A stretch of DNA of 64,000 nt from JAHFPN01 sp036559465 (GCA_036559465.1 DATBTC010000103.1:8072-72071), one strand, 5' to 3'; positions 17,498 to 26,148 are shown, numbered from the stretch's first letter. The notes: generated from the sequence alone by a model not told the origin. A program made the numbers and translations.

Positions 17498-18312
17498 GCC
17501 TTGGCGGGTTTGCGCAGCGCGTAGAGCACGAGGCCGGCCCCGAACAGCGCCATCGGAATCGAGAGCAGAATCCCCATCGTCAGGCCGCCGGCGAGGTAGC
17601 CGATATGCGCGTCAGGCTCGCGGAAGAATTCGACCACGATGCGCGCGAGCCCATAGCCGCCGACGAACAAGCCGCCGATCAGGCCGGGCCGCGTCAGCGC
17701 GCCGCGCCGCATGGCAAAGATCAGGATCGCGAACAGCACGAGGCCCTCGAGTCCCGCCTCGTAGAGCTGGCTCGGATGCCGCGGCTCCGGCCCCGCGTGC
17801 GGGAATACGAACGCCCAGGGCACATCAGCCGGCCGGCCCCACAATTCTCCGTTCACGAAATTGGCCAGGCGCCCGAGGAACAATCCGATCGGCGTCACGA
17901 TCGCTGCGACGTCGAGCATCGACAGTATCGAGAAGCCGCGCGCACGCGCGAACAGAATGAGCGCGAGCACGGTGCCGAGGAATCCGCCGTGAAACGACAT
18001 GCCGCCGCGCCACAGTGTGAAAATCTCGGACGGCTGCGCGGCGAAATAAGCCGGATTATAGAACAGCACATAGCCGAGCCGGCCGCCGAGCACGATACCG
18101 AGCGCGATCCATACGATGACGTCGTCGATGTCCGTGGGCTTGATCGGCGAAACGCCGCCCCAGGCGGCGTCGTTGCCGGCAATGCGGCGCGCCAGCCACC
18201 AGCCCAAGATGATTCCACCCACATAGGCCAGCGCGTACCAGCGGATCGCGATCGGTCCGAACGAAATCGCGATCGGGTCGAGGGTCGGGAAAGGCAGCGC
18301 GAATAGCGGCAT
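17494..18312 (-). CDS. lgt: Prolipoprotein diacylglyceryl transferase
   Basis: A 272-aa Lgt, the inner-membrane enzyme that moves a diacylglyceryl group from phosphatidylglycerol to the lipobox Cys of prolipoproteins. About seven hydrophobic helices. Signature segments: RWYALAYVGGIILGWWLARR, MSFHGGFLGTVLALILFAR with the essential His, and GRLANFVNGELWGRP followed by HPSQLYEAGLEGL. It processes lipoproteins such as those at 11638 and 14983. First gene of lgt-MidA-pgeF; divergent from ubiK. Confidence 0.97.
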   Translation of the reverse strand: MPLFALPFPTLDPIAISFGPIAIRWYALAYVGGIILGWWLARRIAGNDAAWGGVSPIKPTDIDDVIVWIALGIVLGGRLGYVLFYNPAYFAAQPSEIFTLWRGGMSFHGGFLGTVLALILFARARGFSILSMLDVAAIVTPIGLFLGRLANFVNGELWGRPADVPWAFVFPHAGPEPRHPSQLYEAGLEGLVLFAILIFAMRRGALTRPGLIGGLFVGGYGLARIVVEFFREPDAHIGYLAGGLTMGILLSIPMALFGAGLVLYALRKPAKA

Positions 18313-18416
18313 TCCCGCGTGATCCGCCGCGGCGGCAGCGAAGTCAAGCGCATGCGCTTGCGCAATCGCGCGGGCATCTCCATTTTGAGGTGGCCCGCAG
18401 CGATCAGGAGGCGACC

Positions 18417-18680
18417 ATGACCCAGACCACCGGCCGGTTCTTCGACGAGATGGCCCGCCTCGCCAACGACGCCGCCGGCGTCGCTGAGGGCTTCCGCCGC
18501 GAGGTCGAGACCATCGTGCGCGGCCAGGCCGAGCGCATCCTGCGCAGCATGGACGTGGTCACGCGCGAGGAGTTCGAGGCGGCAAAAGAGATGGCCGCCA
18601 AGGCGCGCGAGGAGAATGAGCGCCTCGCCGCCCGTCTCGCGGAGCTCGAAGCCAAGCTCGGCGCCGCTGGAAAGCGTTGA
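18417..18680 (+). CDS. ubiK: UbiK family accessory factor (BMFP, YqiC)
   Basis: An 87-aa protein: an N-terminal helix that binds membrane (GRFFDEMARLANDAAGVAEGFRREVE), then a Glu/Lys/Arg coiled coil from about residue 45 (REEFEAAKEMAAKAREENERLAARLAELEAKL). This is the UbiK/brucella membrane fusogenic protein pattern, which helps the ubiquinone-synthesis complex in proteobacteria and trimerises. Start at ATG 18417 after AGGAGG; an in-frame earlier start at 18390 lacks a ribosome site. Ubiquinol is the substrate of the bc1 complex encoded 15 kb upstream. Confidence 0.88.
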   Translation: MTQTTGRFFDEMARLANDAAGVAEGFRREVETIVRGQAERILRSMDVVTREEFEAAKEMAAKAREENERLAARLAELEAKLGAAGKR

Positions 18681-18683
18681 TAG

Positions 18684-18806
18684 GACTCAATCTTCCGGCC
18701 TTCATGACGATCTCGATTCGGCGTCCGCGCAGCTGTGGACTCCGCCTGCCAGCCCATTGAATCAGAAGCCGAATCCGATTCTTCTGCGGTCGTGACCCGT
18801 TGATTC
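18684..18806. promoter_or_regulatory. Cluster of seven GANTC (CcrM) sites upstream of ybjN
   Basis: The 261-base gap between ubiK and ybjN holds no gene. It contains GACTC at 18684 and 18738, GATTC at 18715, 18777 and 18802, and GAATC at 18759 and 18771; an eighth site (GAATC, 18954) lies in the first codons of ybjN. GANTC is the target of the cell-cycle methyltransferase CcrM in Alphaproteobacteria. The density is far above the roughly one per 290 bp expected for about 63% GC. Function is inference. Confidence 0.5.
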
Positions 18807-18941
18807 GTTTGCCGGGCAGCCGCAATCGCGCCGGGCAAAGGGCGCGGATCGGTCAGCGTCCGAACACAAAGTCTGTGAAACGTGCGGCGGTGTGCGTGAC
18901 GGGGGTTGGGGGACAGGGTCTCCCGAACGCGAGGTCGAAGC

Positions 18942-19454
18942 ATGCCGTTCATTGAATCCGAGATCGAGACCGACGTGGAGGTCCGGGCCAACCCGGTCGA
19001 CCTCGTCGAGAAGCTCGCCTCGCTTAACGACTGGTCGTTCGAGCGCAGCGGCGTTCACGAGCTGACGCTAGTCATCGCCGGGCGCTGGGCCGAATATCAC
19101 GCCTCGTTTCAGTGGATGGACGAGCTCGAGGCGTTTCACATCGCCTGCGCATTCGACCTGAAGATTCCGGAGGTCCGGCGCCACGAGGCGCTGAAGCTCA
19201 TGGCCATCATCAACGAGCAGCTTTGGCTGGGCCATTTCGATCTCTGGCTCGACGACGGCGTAGTGATGTATCGCCACGCGCTGCCGCTCGCCGGCGGCGC
19301 GATCATGAGCGGACGCCAATGCGAGGCGCTGTTGTCGTGCGCCATCGAGGCGATCGAGCGCTATTATCCGGCCTTCCAGTTCGTGGTCTGGGCCGGCAAG
19401 CCCGCGCGCGAGGCCATCGACGCGACCCAGTTCGAGACCGCCGGCGAGGCGTGA
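18942..19454 (+). CDS. YbjN domain-containing protein
   Basis: A 170-aa YbjN-type protein (type III secretion chaperone-like fold). Starts MPFIESEIETDVEVRANPVDLVEKLA with the paired strands and helices of the family (SFERSGVHELTLVIAGRWAEYHASFQW, FDLKIPEVRRHEALKLMAIINEQLWLGHFDLW, VMYRHALPLAGG). YbjN affects motility and stress traits in enterobacteria; its molecular role is unclear. The ATG at 18942 matches the family start. proC starts 1 base after its stop, an adjacency I recall from other Hyphomicrobiales. Confidence 0.85.
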   Translation: MPFIESEIETDVEVRANPVDLVEKLASLNDWSFERSGVHELTLVIAGRWAEYHASFQWMDELEAFHIACAFDLKIPEVRRHEALKLMAIINEQLWLGHFDLWLDDGVVMYRHALPLAGGAIMSGRQCEALLSCAIEAIERYYPAFQFVVWAGKPAREAIDATQFETAGEA

Positions 19455-19455
19455 C

Positions 19456-20283
19456 ATGAACGAGCTCGCGTCCGTCCCGGGGCCGGTGCTTTTGGTCGGC
19501 GCCGGCAAGATGGGCGGTGCGTTGCTCGAAGGCTGGCTTGCCCGCGGCCTACCGCCCGCGCTTGTCGCGGTGCGCGATCCGGCGCCAGCACCGTTCGTCG
19601 TCAAGCTGATCGCTACGCGCCGCATAGCCCGCGATCCCGATCCGCCATTGATCCCGATCCACGCAGCCGTAGTGCTCGCGGTGAAGCCGCAGGATGCCGC
19701 AACGGTGGTGCCGCAGATCGCCCGCTTCGTCGGACCCGATACGGTCGTGGTCTCGATCATGGCCGGCCGCACGCTCGCGTCGCTGGCGAAATTTCTCCCG
19801 AAGTACGCCCCGATCGTACGCGCGATGCCGAATACGCCGGCCGCCATCGGCCGCGGCATCACGGTCGCAGTGCCGAACAATCGCGTGAAGGAGGCTGAGC
19901 GCCGCCTCGCCGATCTGTTGCTCTCCGCCACCGGCCCGGTCGAGTGGATCAAGAACGAGAAATGGATGGATGCGGTGACTGCGGTCTCCGGCTCTGGCCC
20001 GGCCTATGTCTTCCTGCTCGCCGAGGCGCTCGCACGCGCCGGCGTGGCTGCGGGTCTCCCGAAGCCGCTCGCCGAGCGGCTCGCGCGCGAGACTGTGGCG
20101 GGCTCCGGCGAGCTGCTGCATCGCTCCGAGCACGCCGCCGGGAAGCTGCGCGAGAACGTCACCTCGCGCGGCGGCACCACCGAGGCCGCGCTGAAGCACC
20201 TGATGGGCAGGAGCGGGCTCGAGGCCCTGATGAAGAAGGCGGTCGCCGCGGCAACCAAGCGTTCACGCCAGCTGGCGGGCTGA
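19456..20283 (+). CDS. proC: Pyrroline-5-carboxylate reductase
   Basis: A 275-aa ProC: reduces 1-pyrroline-5-carboxylate to proline with NAD(P)H, the last step of proline synthesis. The N-terminal Rossmann motif is VLLVGAGKMGGALLEGW; AVKPQDAATVVPQIA, the substrate-site block PIVRAMPNTPAAIGRGI, and the C-terminal SGSGPAYVFLLAEALARAGVAAGL and HLMGRSGLEALMKKAV dimer helices are typical. Coupled to ybjN. Confidence 0.96.
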   Translation: MNELASVPGPVLLVGAGKMGGALLEGWLARGLPPALVAVRDPAPAPFVVKLIATRRIARDPDPPLIPIHAAVVLAVKPQDAATVVPQIARFVGPDTVVVSIMAGRTLASLAKFLPKYAPIVRAMPNTPAAIGRGITVAVPNNRVKEAERRLADLLLSATGPVEWIKNEKWMDAVTAVSGSGPAYVFLLAEALARAGVAAGLPKPLAERLARETVAGSGELLHRSEHAAGKLRENVTSRGGTTEAALKHLMGRSGLEALMKKAVAAATKRSRQLAG

Positions 20284-20354
20284 ATTCGCGCGCCTTTTCT
20301 CGGCCATCTGCCTCACCTACATTGTCTAGGACGACCCCAGTTTGGGAGGCTTCC

Positions 20355-20996
20355 ATGCCCGCATCTCGCGACAAGATCATCGAGGCGTTTCTGGCGCTGC
20401 TCGCCGAAAAGCCGTTCGAGAAGATCGGCTTGGCCGCGGTCGCCGCCCGCGCCGATATTTCGCTCGCCGACCTGCGCGCCGAATTCGGTTCGACCTTCGA
20501 CATGCTCTCGGGCTTCGTGCGCGAGACCGACCGCAAGGTGCTCGCCAATCCCGACAAGGATATCGAGGAATCGACCCCGCGCGACCGCCTGTTCGACGTG
20601 CTGATGCGCCGCTTCGAGGCGCTCTCACCGAACCGCGGCGCGCTGCGCTCGCTCGCGCGCTCGGCCCGGCGCGACCCGGCGCTGGCCTTGGGCCTGAACA
20701 AGCTTGCCGTGCGCTCGCAGCAATGGATGCTCGCCGCCGCCGACATCGAAACCGCCGGCCTCCTCGGCGGCATGCGCGCGCAGACGCTGGCGATCCTCTA
20801 CGCCAAAGCCATGCGCACCTTTATCGACGACGAGGACCCGGGCCTCGCCCGCACCATGGCTGCGCTCGATCGTGAACTCGCGACCGCCGAGCGGCTAGCC
20901 CATTTCGCGAACGATCTCTGTCGCCTCGTGCCGCGTTGTTCGCCGCGCCGCCGCCGTGACCGTGGCGCGGCATTCGCGGACACCATCCCGGTCTGA
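20355..20996 (+). CDS. TetR family transcriptional regulator
   Basis: A 213-aa TetR-type regulator. N-terminal HTH: DKIIEAFLALLAEKPFEKIGLAAVAARADISLADLRAEFGSTFDMLSGFV (about residues 5-55) has the TetR pattern, though the usual aromatic turn 'LYYHF' is replaced by LRAEFGS. The C-terminal ligand domain is helical. The last 25 residues are Arg/Cys rich and unlike the rest; a frameshift near the end or a lineage-specific tail are both possible. Start at ATG 20355 after GGGAGG. Target unknown; nearest genes are proC and the broken csaA. Confidence 0.85.
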   Translation: MPASRDKIIEAFLALLAEKPFEKIGLAAVAARADISLADLRAEFGSTFDMLSGFVRETDRKVLANPDKDIEESTPRDRLFDVLMRRFEALSPNRGALRSLARSARRDPALALGLNKLAVRSQQWMLAAADIETAGLLGGMRAQTLAILYAKAMRTFIDDEDPGLARTMAALDRELATAERLAHFANDLCRLVPRCSPRRRRDRGAAFADTIPV

Positions 20997-21001
20997 ACGA
21001 C

Positions 21002-21355
21002 ATGGCCGAGCCGCTCGAGACGCGGATTTCGTTCGACGATTTCCGCAAGGTGGACGTACGCGTCGGCACCATCGTCTAGGCCGAGCCGTTCCCCGAAGCG
21101 CGCAAACTCTCGCTCAAGCTCGTGATCGACTTCGGTCCCGAGATCGGCCACAAGAAATCCTCCGCGCAGATCACCAAGCACTACAAGCCCGAGGAGCTGA
21201 TCGGCCGGCAAGTCGCGGCCGTTTTAAATTTTCCGCCACGCCAAATCGGCCCGATGATGTCCGAAGTGTTGACGCTCGGCTTTCCCGACGAAGAGGGCGC
21301 GGTCGTGCTGATCGCGCCCAGCAAGAAAGTTCCGGACGGCGGACGGCTGTTCTGA
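21002..21355 (+). pseudogene. csaA: csaA tRNA-binding domain protein interrupted by an in-frame amber codon
   Basis: Read through, the frame gives a 117-residue CsaA-like OB-fold protein, a small tRNA-binding chaperone: ISFDDFRKVDVRVGTIV, then KSSAQITKHYKPEELIGRQVAAV, NFPPRQIGPMMSEVLTLGF, ending GGRLF. Codon 26 (21077-21079) is TAG exactly where I expect the Glu of a GTIVEAEPFPEARK stretch, so a single GAG-to-TAG change explains it. The rest of the frame is intact, suggesting a recent mutation or a sequencing error. Restart at the GTG at 21122 would give 77 residues lacking the first strands. Confidence 0.85.
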
Positions 21356-21359
21356 GCGT

Positions 21360-22745
21360 CTAGACCGGAATCCGCACTGTCGCCCGAAGGCCGCCGAGCG
21401 TGCTGTCGGCGAGCAGGATTTCCCCGCCGTGCGTGCCGGCGATGTCGCGCGCGATGGAAAGCCCAAGCCCGGTGCCGGTCTCGTTTTGATTGCGCGCATC
21501 GTCGAGCCGCAGGAACGGCCGGAACACGTCGTCGCGCTTGTCGCTCGGAATACCCGGTCCGTCGTCGTCTACGTGCACGGTAAGCCAGCGCGGCTCGCGC
21601 GTGCCGGAAAGCTCGATCGTGTTGCCGTAGCGCGCCGCATTGGCCACGAGGTTAGCCAGGCAACGGCGGAACGAGTCCGGCCGCACCTGCACGATCGGCG
21701 GGCCGGAGAAAGTCGCGTTCGCCCGCTTGCCGCGGCGCTGGGCGTCGGCTGCCAGCTCGCCGAGCATTTCGGAGACGTCGATCAGCGCCGGTTGCTCGCG
21801 CTCGTCGCCGCGCGCGAACGCAAGATACGCTTCCAGCATGCGCTGCAACTCGTCCACGTCGCGGCGCAGCGCCTCGACTTCCGGGCCATCGTCGAGCAAA
21901 GCGAGTTCGAGCCGGAAGCGCGTCAGCACCGTGCGCATGTCGTGCGAGACGCCCGCTAGCATCGTCGTGCGCTGTTCGATCTGTCGCTCGATGCGCCGCT
22001 TCATCTCGAGGAAGGCTTGCGCGGCGCGGCGCACCTCGCGCGCCCCGCGCGGCCGGAAATTGGTCACTTCCCTGCCCTTGCCGAAGGCCTCGGCGGCGTC
22101 GGCCAGCCGCAGGATCGGCTTGATCTGGTTGCGCAGGAATATGATCGCGATCGCCAGCAGCAGGGTCGATGTGCCGACCATCCATAGCAGAAAAATTTCC
22201 GAGTTGGAGGCGTAGGCCTGGCTGCGCTGCGCGAAAACGCGCAGCACCGCCTTGTCGAGCTGCACCCGCACCTCGACCAGGTTCGACTTGCCGACCGTGT
22301 CGATCCAGAACGGCTTGCCGATTAGCGCCAGTTCGCGCGACAGCGCCTGGTCGAGGATCGAGAAGAATGGCTTGGGACCGGGCGGGGGCAGGGGATCGGG
22401 CGGCAGCAGCTCGACGTTCAGCCGCAGCCGGTCGGCGGCGATCTTGCGCAAGGTCGCGGCATTGCGGTCCTGCGGGTATTTCTCGTAGACGTCGATCAGC
22501 GCCGCGATATCCTGCGTCACCGCGGCGGAAAGCCGTGCGGTGACCAGATTGTAGTGCCGCTCCATGAACACGAACGCGACCACCGATTGCAGGATCACCA
22601 TCGGCGTGACGATGATGAGCAGCGCGCGCGGGTAGAGCCCCTTGGGCATGCGCACGTAGACCCAGTTGGTCACGCGATTCCACAGCCGCTCGATCCGCTC
22701 GAGCACCGAGCGGACCCCGGTCAGGCCGAGTTCGATAACGGTCAT
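21360..22745 (-). CDS. EnvZ-type sensor histidine kinase
   Basis: A 461-aa membrane sensor kinase. Transmembrane helices lie at about 40-62 and 185-205, enclosing a periplasmic domain of about 120 residues with a Pro-rich loop. HAMP follows at about 205-258, then the H-box GVSHDMRTVLTRFRLELALL with phospho-accepting His268, N-box NLVANAARYGN, and G-boxes DDGPGIP and GTGLGLSIARDI. The SHDMRT-LTRFRL form of the H-box matches EnvZ. Start at ATG 22745 overlaps the regulator gene stop (ATGA). The signal is unknown. Confidence 0.92.
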   Translation of the reverse strand: MTVIELGLTGVRSVLERIERLWNRVTNWVYVRMPKGLYPRALLIIVTPMVILQSVVAFVFMERHYNLVTARLSAAVTQDIAALIDVYEKYPQDRNAATLRKIAADRLRLNVELLPPDPLPPPGPKPFFSILDQALSRELALIGKPFWIDTVGKSNLVEVRVQLDKAVLRVFAQRSQAYASNSEIFLLWMVGTSTLLLAIAIIFLRNQIKPILRLADAAEAFGKGREVTNFRPRGAREVRRAAQAFLEMKRRIERQIEQRTTMLAGVSHDMRTVLTRFRLELALLDDGPEVEALRRDVDELQRMLEAYLAFARGDEREQPALIDVSEMLGELAADAQRRGKRANATFSGPPIVQVRPDSFRRCLANLVANAARYGNTIELSGTREPRWLTVHVDDDGPGIPSDKRDDVFRPFLRLDDARNQNETGTGLGLSIARDIAGTHGGEILLADSTLGGLRATVRIPV

Positions 22746-23449
22746 GGCGTCGCCACCAGCCGATAGCCGATCCCGCGCACAGTGCGCAGATAAGCGGGAT
22801 CGGTCGGGTTCTTCTCGATCTTGCGCCGCAGCCGGTTGACCTGCACGTCCACCGCTCGCTCGCTCGAGGGCGTGCCGGGAGCAGCGAGATCCTGCCGCGG
22901 CACGGTCTCGCCGGCGCGAGAGGCCAACACGCGCAGCATCTCGCATTCGCGCTCGGTGATGCGCACCGACTTGCCGGACCTGGTCAGCTCGCCGCGCTCC
23001 AAATGAAACACGAAGTCGCCGAAGTGCACGAGCTCGATGGTCGGCACCACCGGCGCCGTCGTGCGTTTCAGGACGTTGTTGATGCGCAACACCAACTCGC
23101 GCGGGTCGAACGGTTTCGGGATGTAATCGTCGGCGCCGATCTCGAGCCCGGTGATGCGGTCGTCGGCGTCGGAACGCGCAGTGAGCATCAGGATCGGGAC
23201 CTGCGAGCCGATGCGGATCGACTTGGCGAGATCGAAGCCGTTCTCGCCGGGCATCATCACGTCGAGCACCAGCAGATCGAAGGTGATGCCGTTGAGCTGC
23301 TTGCGCGCCTCGGCGGCAGAGCCGGCCGTGCTCACCCGATAGCCATGATCGATCAGATAGCGCGACAGCAGATCGCGGATGCGCCGGTCGTCGTCGACCA
23401 CGAGGAGATGCGGCGCGTCGTCCGGAACCGGAGTCGACGTGCGGGTCAT
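22742..23449 (-). CDS. OmpR-family response regulator
   Basis: A 235-aa two-domain regulator. The receiver has LLVVDDDRRIRDLL (acidic pair at 19-21), phosphorylation Asp63 in LLVLDVMMPGENGFDL, conserved Thr in LMLTARSD and Lys in DYIPKPFDPREL. The winged-helix DNA-binding domain ends SSERAVDVQVNRLRRKIEKNPTDPAYLRTVRGIGYRLV, the OmpR type. It is encoded between a MarR regulator (17 bases upstream) and its cognate kinase (ATGA overlap). Confidence 0.94.
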   Translation of the reverse strand: MTRTSTPVPDDAPHLLVVDDDRRIRDLLSRYLIDHGYRVSTAGSAAEARKQLNGITFDLLVLDVMMPGENGFDLAKSIRIGSQVPILMLTARSDADDRITGLEIGADDYIPKPFDPRELVLRINNVLKRTTAPVVPTIELVHFGDFVFHLERGELTRSGKSVRITERECEMLRVLASRAGETVPRQDLAAPGTPSSERAVDVQVNRLRRKIEKNPTDPAYLRTVRGIGYRLVATP

Positions 23450-23466
23450 GGCGCCCTCCACGATCG

Positions 23467-24003
23467 TCAGCGCCCCCGGCCGCGGTTGCGGTCGGCGCGG
23501 ACGATCAATTCTTCGACCTCCGCACGCGCCGATGGCTCGATCATGGCGGTAAGGAAGCGCCGAGCCGCCTCGCGGCTCTCCGAGCCGCATTCGTGCAGCG
23601 CGCGCGCGAAGCGCCGCGTCTGCAGGTTGGCAAGATCGAGCGCGAGCGCGTCGCCTTTCGGCGTGAGATAGAGCAGCCGCTGGCGCCTGTCCGCCGGCCC
23701 GGCGCGCTGAACGATGTAGCCATCGTCCACCAGTTCGCGCAGCACGCGCCCCAGGCTCTGCTTTGTGATCTTCAAAATATCGAGCAGGTCGGCGACCCGC
23801 ATGCCCGGATGGCGGTTCACGAAATGCAGCACCCGGTGATGCGCCCGCCCAAACTTGAGCCCGGCCAGGAGTTCGTCGGCGTCGCCGATGAAATCCCGAT
23901 AGGCGAAAAACAGCAACTCGATCAGGTCATAGGCCGGCCCGCCTGGGCGCTGGGTTTCCAGGTCCGGGCGAGATGGGATCGTCGAGGCACTTATGTCAGC
24001 CAT
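23467..24003 (-). CDS. MarR family transcriptional regulator
   Basis: A 178-aa winged-helix regulator: LKFGRAHHRVLHFVNRHPGMRVADLLDILKITKQSLGRVLRELVDDGYIVQRAGPADRRQRLLYLTPKG is a full MarR HTH plus wing with the conserved DxRxR segment. It heads a three-gene unit with the OmpR-type regulator and kinase, so its level may tune that system. The intergenic region upstream holds ATTGACATAT next to the start codon, a possible autoregulatory half-site (weak). Divergent from ilvE. Confidence 0.9.
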   Translation of the reverse strand: MADISASTIPSRPDLETQRPGGPAYDLIELLFFAYRDFIGDADELLAGLKFGRAHHRVLHFVNRHPGMRVADLLDILKITKQSLGRVLRELVDDGYIVQRAGPADRRQRLLYLTPKGDALALDLANLQTRRFARALHECGSESREAARRFLTAMIEPSARAEVEELIVRADRNRGRGR

Positions 24004-24218
24004 ATTGACATATCTCGGATTGATTGTTACTAAAGAGCCAGCCTAGGCGAAAGGATCGGTCCCAAAGGCATCCGGTCGTTGCGCCGTCTAGTGAAGCGCG
24101 CTCTCATTGGGCGAACATATCGGGTGTCGGGCCCCGAAGCAAAAGCCCGGCGAAATGCGTGAATTGGTGGGCCCCGCCGAGGGCGCCCGCCCTAGAATGA
24201 TCCCTAGGGAGAGAAGCT

Positions 24219-25115
24219 ATGGCCGCCGGTACACCCTTCGACAAACGCGATGGCTGGATCTGGTACGACGGCAAGCTGGTGCCGTGGGCCGACGCGAACC
24301 TGCATGTGCTCTCGCACGCGCTGCACTACGCGAGCTGCGTGTTCGAGGGCGAGCGCGCCTATGGCGGCACGATCTTCAAGAGCACCCTGCACTCGGAGCG
24401 TCTGAAGCGCTCGGCCGAGATGCTCGACTTCACCATTCCCTATTCGATCCAGGAAATCGACGCGGCCAAGCACCTCGTGCTCGAAAAGAACGGGCTGAAG
24501 GACGCCTATGTTCGCCCGGTCGCCTGGCGGGGCAGCGAAATGATGGGCGTCTCGGCGCAACACAACAAAATCCACCTCGCCATCGCGAGTTGGGAATGGC
24601 CGAGTTATTTCGATCCGGCCGAGCGGCTGAAGGGTTTACGCCTCGCTGTCGCCGATTATCTCCGGCCTGATCCGCGCACCATCCCGGCCAAGGCCAAGGC
24701 CGCCGGCCTCTACATGATCTGCACGATCTCCAAGCACAAGGCTGAGCGCGAGGGCTATGCCGACGCGCTGATGTACGACTGGCGCGGCTATGTCGCCGAA
24801 TGCACCGGCGCCAATATCTTCTTCGTCAAGGACGGCAAGATTCACACGCCGACGCCCGACTGCTTCCTCGACGGCATCACCCGTCACACTGTGATCGGCC
24901 TTGCGAAGAAACGCGGCATCGAAGTGATCGAGCGCCACATCAGGCCGGAAGAACTCGACGGCTTCGAGCAGTGCTTCATCACCGGCACCGCCGCGGAAGT
25001 GACGCCGGTGTCCGAGATCGGCAAATGGCGCTTCAAGGTCGGCGAGATCACGAAGCAGCTGATGGACGACTACAGCGCCGAAGTGCTGCCGAAGAAGCGC
25101 TCGGCAGCGGCTTGA
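24219..25115 (+). CDS. ilvE: Branched-chain amino acid aminotransferase
   Basis: A 298-aa class IV PLP aminotransferase that interconverts Leu/Ile/Val and their 2-oxo acids with 2-oxoglutarate. Motifs: HALHYASCVFEGERAYGG, VRPVAWRGSEMMG, the PLP-lysine region IPAKAKAAGLYM (Lys160 by alignment), GYVAECTGANIFFVKDGKI and the GITRHTVIGLAKKRGIEV block. Start at ATG 24219 after AGGGAGAG. Divergent from the marR operon; a strong terminator follows. The 214 bases upstream hold the divergent promoters and nothing else I recognise. Confidence 0.95.
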   Translation: MAAGTPFDKRDGWIWYDGKLVPWADANLHVLSHALHYASCVFEGERAYGGTIFKSTLHSERLKRSAEMLDFTIPYSIQEIDAAKHLVLEKNGLKDAYVRPVAWRGSEMMGVSAQHNKIHLAIASWEWPSYFDPAERLKGLRLAVADYLRPDPRTIPAKAKAAGLYMICTISKHKAEREGYADALMYDWRGYVAECTGANIFFVKDGKIHTPTPDCFLDGITRHTVIGLAKKRGIEVIERHIRPEELDGFEQCFITGTAAEVTPVSEIGKWRFKVGEITKQLMDDYSAEVLPKKRSAAA

Positions 25116-25131
25116 AATTCTGAAAGAACGA

Positions 25132-25164
25132 AAAACGGAGCGACCTTGGTCGCCCCGTTTTTTG
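25132..25164. terminator. Bidirectional Rho-independent terminator between ilvE and the Vgb-like gene
   Basis: AAAACGGAGCGACC (25132-25145), loop TT, GGTCGCCCCGTTTT (25148-25161), continuing TTTG. The stem is 14 bp with one A-C mismatch. A-rich on the left and T-rich on the right, so it can serve both convergent genes. Confidence 0.9.
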
Positions 25165-25178
25165 TTTCTACGATCGGC

Positions 25179-26132
25179 TCAGCTCTTCCCCGGCCCGAAG
25201 CGCACGCCGATAATCCGGTCGTCGCCCGATTCCGGCGCCCACACCTCGCCCGGCTTTCCGAGCATCTGGCGCACGTTCCGCCCCGGGAAACTCTGGAATT
25301 TTTCCGTCTTCGGGTCGAAACGCACGATGGTATTGCTGCCGAAGTCGGTGAGCCACACGGCGTCCTGCTCGTCCACATAGACCGAATAGGCCATGGGTGA
25401 ATTGCCCGGCAGCTTCCACTTCTTCCAGGTCTTCGCCGTTGGATCGTAGAGGCCGACCTCGCCGGAATTCCACAGGCTGACCCAGAGCCGATTCTTGGAG
25501 TCCGACCACACGCGCCGCGCGCCTGCGCCCTTGCTCGGCGTGTCCACCACCTCGACCGCGCCGGTCGCCGTATCGATCTTCGCGATGTGATCGCCAGCCA
25601 GCGACGAGTACCAGACCTCGCCCGAGGGCGTGGTGGCGATGCCGTAGGGCCCGCGGCCCTTGGGCGCGTCCCACACCTTCACTTCGCCGGTCTTGGGATC
25701 GGCCTTGCCATAGACGCCGGCCTGGCCGGTGAACCAGACCACGCCGTTCTTGTCGAACGTGAGCGTGTTCAGATTGGCGTAGCTGCCGCCCTTCGGCAGC
25801 GGGTACGTCTTGACCAGCTCCGAGCGCGGATCGACGCGGACGATCGCGTTCAGACCGCTGTCGGTGACCCAGGGCGCGCCGTCCGGGCCGATGACCACGC
25901 CGTGCGGCGCGGAGCGCTCGCCGAGCTTGATCTGCCGCACGGCGCCGTTGCGCGGATCGAGCCGGCCGAGCGCGCCCTGGCCTTGCGCCGTGTACCAGAC
26001 GATGCCGTCGGCTCCGACCGCCACGTCATGCGGCCGCGAGCCAGGGTTCACCGGAAACGTCTTCAATTCGAACGCCGCCGCCGGCAGCGTCAGTACCAGC
26101 GCGGCAAGCGCCGCGAGCATGGTCTTCTTCAT
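25179..26132 (-). CDS. Exported beta-propeller protein, virginiamycin B lyase (Vgb)-like
   Basis: A 317-aa protein with a Sec signal (MKKTMLAALAALVLTLPAAAF). The rest is made of about 40-residue repeats of the NHL/Vgb kind, each with 'GxxWYT/WFT/WVT' and 'R(V/L)DPRxG' elements: DGIVWYTAQGQGALGRLDP, GAPWVTDSGLNAIVRVDP, NGVVWFTGQAGVYGKADP, GEVWYSSLAGDHIAKID, AVWLTDFGSNTIVRFDP. It is a six- or seven-bladed periplasmic propeller. The antibiotic-lyase activity of true Vgb should not be assumed. Start at ATG 26132 with GGAGG; moaE ends 16 bases upstream. Confidence 0.85.
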   Translation of the reverse strand: MKKTMLAALAALVLTLPAAAFELKTFPVNPGSRPHDVAVGADGIVWYTAQGQGALGRLDPRNGAVRQIKLGERSAPHGVVIGPDGAPWVTDSGLNAIVRVDPRSELVKTYPLPKGGSYANLNTLTFDKNGVVWFTGQAGVYGKADPKTGEVKVWDAPKGRGPYGIATTPSGEVWYSSLAGDHIAKIDTATGAVEVVDTPSKGAGARRVWSDSKNRLWVSLWNSGEVGLYDPTAKTWKKWKLPGNSPMAYSVYVDEQDAVWLTDFGSNTIVRFDPKTEKFQSFPGRNVRQMLGKPGEVWAPESGDDRIIGVRFGPGKS

Positions 26133-26148
26133 GGCGTTCCTCCTAAAT

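Noticed and set aside
24004..24218. Leader peptide or attenuator for ilvE
   Set aside because: No short Leu/Ile/Val-rich frame and no paired terminator/antiterminator stems were seen in the gap.
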